In this document: piece after piece, positions 58,111-64,000 of the stretch
How positions within the stretch are numbered: the stretch's first letter is position 1
Layout of the letters: each line of letters starts with the position of its first letter
Assembly: GCA_910578385.1 (NCBI GenBank)
Contig: CAJTQV010000004.1
Coordinates: 132,083 to 196,082 of the forward strand
DNA length: 64,000 nucleotides
Source of the DNA: an uncultured Muribaculaceae bacterium
GTDB lineage: Bacteria; Bacteroidota; Bacteroidia; Bacteroidales; Muribaculaceae
Direction: 5' to 3'
Made by a program: the position numbers and the translations under genes
The notes under the pieces: generated by a model
What the model saw: only the letters and a program-made list of their open reading frames with translations
Told to the model about the DNA's origin: nothing
The model's database searches: none

Positions 58111-60651
58111 TTATTTTCCGTAGAGGTTGTCCCACCAGCGCGGGTCATCCTGAAGGTATTTGGCGAACCATGCCATGATGGTGTTCTGCCATGCCAGCTT
58201 GTTGTCGAAGCCGGAGATGACGTGGTTCTCATCCTGTACGGTGATGAACTCTACATCGCGGCCAAGTATGCGCAGGGCGTTGAAGAGCTGGATGCTCTCG
58301 CCGATTGGCACATTGGTGTCTACCGTTCCGTGCAGAAGGAGGAGCGGAGTGTGGATCTTGTCGGCGTTGAAGAGTGAACCCTGCTTGGTGAAAAGCTCCG
58401 GATTGCTCCAGGGGTAGCTCTTGGCGGCTGCCACACTGTTGTAGGAGTAGCCCCAGAATCCCTCGCCCCAGTATGATGTCACGTTCGAGATACCGGCGTG
58501 CGACACGGCTGCTGCGAAGATGTCAGTCAGTGTCTGGAGATACTGCGTCATGAAGCCTCCGTAACTTGCACCGATACATCCGATTTTCTTGTCATCGACA
58601 AACTTGTGCTCGGCACAGAATTTCTTAGTACCTTCAATGATTTCCTCGGCTGTGCGCTTGCCCCATGCGTTGACGTGGCGAGCCGCATATTCCTGACCGT
58701 AGCCGGTGGTACCGCTCGGGTTGAGGACATATACCACATAGTCGCGCGATGCGAACACCTGCGGAGAATAGAGGTGATAGAACTGTGCGCTCGAAGGCGA
58801 AGTCCCGCCGTAATAGTAGACAATCAGAGGATATTTCTTCGACGCGTCGAAGTCGGGGGGCAGACACATGTAGCCGTCCACAAGCGTGCCGTCGGCAGCG
58901 GTGAACTGCCAGGGCTGCATCTCGCCGAACTTTATATCCTTGGTGGTCTCGGCCAGAGGTTCCGCCACAAGGCGTGAGCGTCCGGTCTTGAGATCCATCA
59001 TGTAGGCCACGCCGTCGCGGGTAAATGAACCGCCAACATAGGCGAGGCGGTCAGCCTCGTTGTCGCCGATCGAGAAGCTGCGAACGTAAGGAACTTCTGT
59101 CTCAAGACGGCTGATGTTGCCGCTCTTCGGGTCGAGCTTGTAGATGTAGTTGTTGAAACCTGTCTCGCCGAGGAAATAGATTTTGCCGTCTTTCTCGTTC
59201 CATACCGATTTCTGGCCGAGTGCGGGGTCGAAGTCGCGGGTCACGGCGCGTGCGCGGCGTGAGGCGATGTCGTAGATGAAGCCCTGGGCGTCGAAATCGT
59301 TGCCAATCTCATGGTCGCCGAAGTTCGCGCCGATTCCGTCGAACGCGGCTACACCGGCCGTGATGAAGAGCTGTTTGCCGTCGGGCGAGTAGATGGCATT
59401 GTTGACGGTAGCCTCCATGTTGCGGATGAGCGTGTCACACTCCAGTGTGTTCAGATCCATCTGAACAAGTGTCATGTTGTAGAAGGGGTAGCGGTCCGGG
59501 GTCTGCTGTGAAGAACCGTAAAGCATCTTCGAACCGTCGCGGGTCATGCTGTATATAAAAGTGGTCGAGCCGCCGTAGGTCAAGGGCATCGAAACATGAC
59601 TGCGCAGGTCATAGCGCATGATGTAGCTGCGGTCACGGTCGCCCGGTATGCGGTCGTCAGGACTCTTGTAACGGTGCATTGGGCCGCTCTCTTTCTCCGA
59701 TTCAACTGACTTGTAGTAGAACATGTACTTGCCGTCGGGCGAGATGGACACGTTGCTGTCTGGGATTCCCTTGGCCATGACCGATGTGCGCATCGAGGGA
59801 ACCTCGGTGCGGTAGAAGTCATATTTGCCGTCGCGCTCGGTGCTGTAGTAGAATGCCGAGGCAGAGGGAATCCACTGGGCTTTGCTGTTGATACCCTCGG
59901 AAAGAATCTTGCCGGTGGCTGCCTCGCTGAGGGTGGCACGCCAGATAGTCTCTTTCGCAGAGAGAGTTTCGCGGCTCAGGGTAATGAGATATTTACCGTC
60001 GTCCGAGAGGTTGACAGATGACACACGCTCGCCGACCATTGTGGTGAGAGGCGATACGCGTCCTTTCATGTCGGGCGATGCCGTTACCGCCACATCCTTG
60101 AAATCGTCGGCCGGAACAAACTCCAGCTTGAAATCGGGGGTTGCCGGGTCGCCGGGCATACCGAGGATGTCAACTGTTATGTCATAGTCTCTTTCGGGCA
60201 TCAGTTCAAGCTGGGCATCGGCATCGGTCGGAACCGAGTCGGCTGTGGTCTTGGTAATCTTTGTCTCTCCGTTGACCTTGACTGAGGCACGCGATGATGA
60301 GTTGAGCAAAAGGCGTCCTTTGGCAAAACGCTCCGCACGAAGGCGGGTGGTATATGTGTTGAGGGCCGGTTTACCGTCGAGCGGCGCGTTGGCGAGCACG
60401 AGACGTCCGGCGGTGTCGGTAACCATCGTGGTCCATCCGGCAGCGGCGGGGTCAGGCATTGTACCGCGGGAGTTCAGCAGGTCTTCGGCCTTGAACGGAT
60501 TTTCTTTCTGGATTGAATCGGGTGTGGCGGGCACATGCAGGAATTCCGCCGGTGCGGCCTTGTATTCCCTGAACGTGTAGGCCGACGCGACAGAGGCAGT
60601 AGCGGCCACGGCTCCGGCAAGAGCCAGCATCATGTTGGGTGTTCTTTTCAT
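58111..60651 (-). CDS. S9-family prolyl oligopeptidase / dipeptidyl-peptidase-like serine peptidase
   Basis: The protein has 846 residues. A signal peptide (about 1-22) precedes beta-propeller repeats (about 200-590, such as FSPDGKYMFYY-like LSPDGKYMFYYKS). The C-terminal alpha/beta hydrolase has S696 in GASYGG, D778 in GTVDTN and H810 in DENHV, a complete triad. Such periplasmic enzymes trim peptides from diet or host proteins. A small lipoprotein gene follows. Confidence 0.93.
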   Translation of the reverse strand: MKRTPNMMLALAGAVAATASVASAYTFREYKAAPAEFLHVPATPDSIQKENPFKAEDLLNSRGTMPDPAAAGWTTMVTDTAGRLVLANAPLDGKPALNTYTTRLRAERFAKGRLLLNSSSRASVKVNGETKITKTTADSVPTDADAQLELMPERDYDITVDILGMPGDPATPDFKLEFVPADDFKDVAVTASPDMKGRVSPLTTMVGERVSSVNLSDDGKYLITLSRETLSAKETIWRATLSEAATGKILSEGINSKAQWIPSASAFYYSTERDGKYDFYRTEVPSMRTSVMAKGIPDSNVSISPDGKYMFYYKSVESEKESGPMHRYKSPDDRIPGDRDRSYIMRYDLRSHVSMPLTYGGSTTFIYSMTRDGSKMLYGSSQQTPDRYPFYNMTLVQMDLNTLECDTLIRNMEATVNNAIYSPDGKQLFITAGVAAFDGIGANFGDHEIGNDFDAQGFIYDIASRRARAVTRDFDPALGQKSVWNEKDGKIYFLGETGFNNYIYKLDPKSGNISRLETEVPYVRSFSIGDNEADRLAYVGGSFTRDGVAYMMDLKTGRSRLVAEPLAETTKDIKFGEMQPWQFTAADGTLVDGYMCLPPDFDASKKYPLIVYYYGGTSPSSAQFYHLYSPQVFASRDYVVYVLNPSGTTGYGQEYAARHVNAWGKRTAEEIIEGTKKFCAEHKFVDDKKIGCIGASYGGFMTQYLQTLTDIFAAAVSHAGISNVTSYWGEGFWGYSYNSVAAAKSYPWSNPELFTKQGSLFNADKIHTPLLLLHGTVDTNVPIGESIQLFNALRILGRDVEFITVQDENHVISGFDNKLAWQNTIMAWFAKYLQDDPRWWDNLYGK

Positions 60652-60775
60652 GGAGGCGATTTTGGGAGTGTTATGAAGTTTGATTTAGATTGGCAGTTTG
60701 ATGTTTGAACTGTCGTATTGCGCTGTACATATAGCTGCGGCGGGACGCGCACCATGCCGTCCCGCCACGCTATGG

Positions 60776-61306
60776 TTATGTGTTGGGCTTCTCAAATGCC
60801 TTGATGGCCTTGAGCTTGACGTGATATATCAGGTTTGAGTAGGGGAGTATGCCGTTGCTCAACTGTGCGCCGTAGCCTGAACCGTAAGGTATGATCATCG
60901 TGACGGAGTCGCCCACGTGCATTGTGGTCATGGCAATCCACATGCCGATGATATTGTTCTTGGGCTGGCTCTGGTACACGCTGTCGCCGGTCACCACGCT
61001 GTATGAGTTCTGGATCTTGTTTCCGTCAATATCCTCCAGTTCATATTTCATATCTACTGTGGAAGTAGACATCGGTACGAGGTTGTCGGCCGTCAGCGAA
61101 CGGTCATTGTGCCATTTGATGTAGACCGCGTTCTCCGGAGCCCAGTCGGGTACAATCTTCTCATATTCCCGCGTGTCTATAGCTGCCAAGTATGCGTCGT
61201 TGCGCTCGCGCCACGCATCGTAGTCGTCCGACTCTCCTTTCAGACATGAGGCGAGGGGCAACGTCAGGGCTGCCAAGACTGGGAGTATTATATACTTTCT
61301 TTTCAT
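60776..61306 (-). CDS. FKBP-type peptidyl-prolyl isomerase lipoprotein
   Basis: The protein has 176 residues with lipobox LASC (C21). The FKBP_C fold covers about 85-170 (VGDSVTMIIPYGSGYGAQ, then IPYSNLIYHVKLKAI). It would assist proline isomerisation in the periplasm or outer membrane. It lies 22 bp downstream of lemA and is likely part of the glyS-lemA operon. Confidence 0.92.
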   Translation of the reverse strand: MKRKYIILPVLAALTLPLASCLKGESDDYDAWRERNDAYLAAIDTREYEKIVPDWAPENAVYIKWHNDRSLTADNLVPMSTSTVDMKYELEDIDGNKIQNSYSVVTGDSVYQSQPKNNIIGMWIAMTTMHVGDSVTMIIPYGSGYGAQLSNGILPYSNLIYHVKLKAIKAFEKPNT

Positions 61307-61327
61307 TTCAGATTGCGGAGTCTTAAC

Positions 61328-61915
61328 TTAGAACTTGACTTCGGGAGCTTTCTCGGCACCGGCCTCTGACTTGAACTGCGGCTTCTCCTTGAAACCAAAC
61401 CATCCGGCATAGATGGTGGTCGGGAATTTCTTGATGGCCGTGTTGTAGTCGCGCACCACTTCCGTGTAGCGTTTGCGCTCGGTCGAGATTCGGTTCTCCG
61501 TGCCTTCGAGCTGGGCCTGAAGGTTGAGGAAGTTCTCGTTGGCTTTCAGGTCCGGATATGCCTCGGTCACTGCAAGGAGAGACTTCAGTGCCCCGCTGAG
61601 CTCGTTCTGGGCCTGCTGGTATCGGGCGAGGTTTTCCTCGGTGAGGTCGTCGGCGCTCAGTGTGATTGAGGTTGCCTTGGCGCGGGCCTCGGTCACCTTT
61701 GTCAGTGTCTCCTCCTCGTGGGTGGAGTAGCCTTTGACGGTGTTGACGAGGTTGGGGATGAGGTCGGCGCGACGCTGGTACTGGTTCTCGACCTGCGCCC
61801 ATGCCTGGTCAACATCCTGCTGTTTCTCTACGAGGCTGTTGTAGTTACACGAAGTGAGTCCCGACATTGCTGCCAGGACCACGATGGCCATGATTAGTTT
61901 CTTGATTATCTTCAT
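61328..61915 (-). CDS. lemA: LemA family protein
   Basis: The protein has 195 residues: an N-terminal membrane segment (about 5-22), then coiled helices with DVDQAWAQVENQYQRRADLIPNL, the LemA signature near 34-56, and closing FPTTIYAGWFGFKEKPQF. Function unclear. Its start codon overlaps the GlyRS stop by 1 base, so translation is coupled. Confidence 0.94.
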   Translation of the reverse strand: MKIIKKLIMAIVVLAAMSGLTSCNYNSLVEKQQDVDQAWAQVENQYQRRADLIPNLVNTVKGYSTHEEETLTKVTEARAKATSITLSADDLTEENLARYQQAQNELSGALKSLLAVTEAYPDLKANENFLNLQAQLEGTENRISTERKRYTEVVRDYNTAIKKFPTTIYAGWFGFKEKPQFKSEAGAEKAPEVKF

Positions 61916-63459
61916 TATATAAGTTTTTTGAGAAGTGAGTTGAGTGAAACCACGTCACCGAGGATTTTCTCCAGTTCGTCAACGCTCACGCGTCGCTGTT
62001 CCATCGAGTCGCGTTCGCGGAGTGTCACGGTGTTGTCCTCAAGTGTCTGGTGGTCAACGGTGATACAGTAGGGCGTTCCGATTGCATCCTGACGGCGGTA
62101 ACGCTTGCCGATCGAGTCTTTCTCGTCATACTGGCAGGTGAAGTCGAAGCGCAGACGGTGCTGTATCTCACGCGCTTTCTCCGGCAGACCATCTTTCTTG
62201 ACGAGCGGGAGAACGGCGCATTTCACCGGTGCTATCGGGGCGGGGAAGTGGAGCACGACGCGGCTGTCGCCGTTGCCAAGGTCCTGAGCCTCGTAGCAGC
62301 TGCAAAGCACGGAGAGGAACATACGGTCCACTCCGATTGATGTCTCGATTACATAAGGAACGTAGCTCTCGTTCAGCTCGGGGTCGAAGTATTGTATCTT
62401 CTTGCCTGAGAATTTCTCATGCTGCGAGAGGTCGAAGTTCGTGCGTGAGTGGATACCCTCTACCTCCTTGAAGCCGAACGGCATCTGGAACTCGATGTCT
62501 GTCGCGGCGTTGGCATAGTGGGCCAGTTTCTCGTGGTCATGGTAGCGGTATTTCTCGTCACCGAGACCGAGGACCTTGTGCCAGCGGAGGCGTGTCTGAC
62601 GCCAGTGGTCGAACCATTTCAGCTCTTCGCCGGGACGAACGAAGAACTGCATCTCCATCTGCTCGAACTCGCGCATACGGAAGATGAACTGACGTGCCAC
62701 AATCTCGTTACGGAATGCCTTGCCGATCTGTGCGATACCGAACGGTATACGCATGCGGCCTGTTTTCTGCACGTTGAGGTAGTTCACGAAGATGCCCTGT
62801 GCGGTCTCCGGACGAAGATAAACCTCCATCGCTCCGTCGGCAGTCGAACCCATCTCGGTCTTGAACATGAGGTTGAACTGACGGACGTCGGTCCAGTTGC
62901 GTGTGCCGCTTATGGGGTCAACGATCTCGTAGTCGAGGATAATCTGTTTCAGCTCATTGAGGTCATTGGCGTTCATTGCCTCGGCAAACCGTGTGTGAAG
63001 TTCGTCACGCTTGCGGGCGTGTTCGAGTACACGGGGGTTGGTCTGGCGGAACATCGCCTCGTCGAAGCTCTCGCCGAAACGCTTTGCGGCTTTTGCTACC
63101 TCCTTGTTGATTTTCTCGTCGAACTTCGCGATTTCATCCTCAATGAGGACATCGGCGCGATAACGCTTTTTGGAATCCTTGTTGTCAATCAGGGGGTCGT
63201 TGAACGCGTCAACATGGCCCGAGGCCTTCCAGATGGTCGGGTGCATGAAGATAGCCGAGTCGATGCCAACGATGTTGTCGTTGAGCATGGTCATAGCCTC
63301 CCACCAATAGCGTTTGATATTGTTCTTCAGCTCCACGCCGTTCTGACCGTAGTCATAAACGGCTGAGAGACCGTCATAAATCTCACTTGACTGGAATACA
63401 AACCCATACTCCTTCGCATGGGCCACGATAGTCTTGAAAACGTCTTCCTGTTTTGCCAT
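61915..63459 (-). CDS. glyS: Glycyl-tRNA synthetase, eukaryote/archaea-type alpha2
   Basis: The protein has 514 residues, a class II synthetase. Motif 1 is near the YGQNGVELKNNIKRYWW segment, motif 2 has FRNEIVARQFIFRMREFEQMEMQFF, and motif 3 EYTSIGVDRMFL-like YVIETSIGVDRMFLSVLC. A C-terminal anticodon-binding domain follows (about 405-500). It charges tRNA-Gly, one of which (CCC) is in this window. A TAAATTTG -7 element lies on the minus strand at 63567-63574. It overlaps lemA by 1 base. Confidence 0.96.
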   Translation of the reverse strand: MAKQEDVFKTIVAHAKEYGFVFQSSEIYDGLSAVYDYGQNGVELKNNIKRYWWEAMTMLNDNIVGIDSAIFMHPTIWKASGHVDAFNDPLIDNKDSKKRYRADVLIEDEIAKFDEKINKEVAKAAKRFGESFDEAMFRQTNPRVLEHARKRDELHTRFAEAMNANDLNELKQIILDYEIVDPISGTRNWTDVRQFNLMFKTEMGSTADGAMEVYLRPETAQGIFVNYLNVQKTGRMRIPFGIAQIGKAFRNEIVARQFIFRMREFEQMEMQFFVRPGEELKWFDHWRQTRLRWHKVLGLGDEKYRYHDHEKLAHYANAATDIEFQMPFGFKEVEGIHSRTNFDLSQHEKFSGKKIQYFDPELNESYVPYVIETSIGVDRMFLSVLCSCYEAQDLGNGDSRVVLHFPAPIAPVKCAVLPLVKKDGLPEKAREIQHRLRFDFTCQYDEKDSIGKRYRRQDAIGTPYCITVDHQTLEDNTVTLRERDSMEQRRVSVDELEKILGDVVSLNSLLKKLI

Positions 63460-63782
63460 CTTTCTCGGGCTTTATCTTGTTGAATTGATTATCAGTTATA
63501 ACTTTTAACGGCTCAGCAGCATCGTCCCAAACCAGTTGTGAACAACGCAACTGCCCATTAATCTGCAAATTTACGAAAAATCCACGAATATTCCTAACCT
63601 GATTTTTATGTGGAGTTCAATGTGTAGTTCGAAATCAGGGTTTTCAGTCATAGTTTTCAGTAGGCATCCCTACGATAAACGTGGATTATGAGTTTGAAGT
63701 ACTTGATTTTGACAGTAAAGGTATCGGTCAAACGTAGTTGCCGATACCTTTACAATTGCAAGTGCAAGTGCAATAGTTACTC
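63460..63782. other. Intergenic region upstream of glyS
   Basis: It holds the glyS -7 element (63567-63574, minus strand) and a long hairpin at 63715-63753. No gene is seen between them. Confidence 0.6.
63715..63753. terminator. Perfect 13-bp hairpin downstream of the Rpn gene
   Basis: GTAAAGGTATCGG (63715-63727) pairs with CCGATACCTTTAC (63741-63753). It lies 30 bases after the minus-strand Rpn stop. T-runs are weak on both sides. Confidence 0.65.
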
Positions 63783-64000
63783 TTATATCGAGATTCCGGT
63801 GATTGATTTTATCAGATTTTCGTCAAACCCGGCTTCACGAAGTTTTCTGGCGGTATCCATGCGTTCAGCCTCGCGTCCCCGTTCCTCACCGATTGCTATG
63901 CCGCGCTCTTCACCGATTGCAATGCCGCGCTCCTCACCGATTGCAATGCCGCGCTCGAAAGAACTGTTTGAGGCGTAGTCGACTGCCGCCAATGTTTCTT
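63783..64000 (-). CDS. Rpn-family nuclease gene, C-terminal part (5' end outside window)
   Basis: The frame is open from the window edge and matches the C-terminal segment of the truncated copy (EETLAAVDYASNSSFERG). It contains three tandem GIAIGEER octapeptides, then GREAERMDTARKLREAGFDE and a closing NLIKSITGISI before the stop at 63783. It shows what the C-terminus missing from the copy at 1-694 probably looks like. The octapeptide repeat is encoded by 24-base units and is likely length-variable. Confidence 0.88.
   Translation of the reverse strand, partial: ETLAAVDYASNSSFERGIAIGEERGIAIGEERGIAIGEERGREAERMDTARKLREAGFDENLIKSITGISI
63874..63953 (-). repeat. 24-base tandem repeat, three units, coding GIAIGEER
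   Basis: Three near-identical 24-base units encode GIAIGEER in frame. The truncated copy at 2596-2880 has only one, so unit number varies between copies. Confidence 0.8.

Noticed and set aside
62449..63366. 305-codon open frame antisense to glyS
   Set aside because: It lies opposite conserved GlyRS motifs and shows no recognisable domain.
1..64000. Prophage or integrative element spanning the accessory island
   Set aside because: No integrase, relaxase, phage structural gene or tRNA-end duplication was found. The only mobile-type genes are the Rpn copies.

Overview
The window looks like chromosome from a gut Bacteroidales, most plausibly Muribaculaceae (S24-7; Duncaniella/Muribaculum-like). 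The evidence is promoters of the Bacteroidetes sigma-ABfr type (TTTG, 19-21 bases, TAnnTTTG), an Mfa/Fim-type fimbrial locus (DUF3575, Mfa2/FimB, three DUF6562 proteins), BspA-type leucine-rich-repeat surface proteins, Rpn/PDDEXK_2 'transposase' paralogs, DUF3256, GldE and a eukaryote-type glycyl-tRNA synthetase. Genus-level placement is inference.

Region 1 (1-9.7 kb) is an AT-rich accessory island. It holds an Rpn nuclease gene cut by the window edge and three secreted leucine-rich-repeat (LRR) proteins (A, B, C). A membrane-spanning TPR/coiled-coil/HTH regulator lies between A and B. A HipA-like kinase plus DUF3037 pair follows C. A truncated Rpn copy is fused to a stray 5' fragment of the HipA gene. 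LRR A is a mosaic: its body matches B, while its C-terminus and 3' flank match C. The last 220 bases of the window hold the C-terminal part of another Rpn gene.

Region 2 (9.7-13.6 kb) has a LysR regulator, a two-subunit ThrE-type amino-acid exporter, a small membrane protein, and a MntA/HepT toxin-antitoxin pair overlapping a PgeF/laccase-domain gene. Region 3 (13.6-23.5 kb) is the fimbrial operon behind a long leader, followed by a Crp/Fnr regulator with an FNR-like box on its own promoter.

Region 4 (23.5-36.7 kb) is mostly minus strand: DUF2461, a PorE-like OmpA/PD40/TPR lipoprotein whose start codon sits in a perfect hairpin loop, adenylate kinase, Hpt, DUF3256, a DEAD-box helicase with a Ser/Asp-repeat insert, tRNA-Gly(CCC), a probable small RNA, an M3 peptidase, an endonuclease/phosphatase-fold protein and two overlapping rhomboid proteases. 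Region 5 (36.9-49.8 kb) has HU, ArgS, a Bax-inhibitor-1 protein, an AspT-type transporter, PNPase with an Arg-rich tail, a DUF4369/thioredoxin-fold lipoprotein without CxxC, a SUI1-like factor and an AddA-type helicase-nuclease.

Region 6 (49.9-64 kb) has a two-gene secreted-protein cassette, GldE, a phosphopantetheinyl transferase, a 36-residue membrane protein, a HipB-like HTH protein, a GHL10-type hydrolase, a TIGR02757 protein, an S9 peptidase, an FKBP lipoprotein, LemA and GlyRS. Two intergenic tracts (about 24.2 and 55.2 kb) are built from the same degenerate, telomere-like heptamer. The most interesting features are the Rpn/LRR mosaic island, the alternative hairpins at the PorE-like start codon, the heptamer tracts and the orphan terminated transcript near 31.4 kb.
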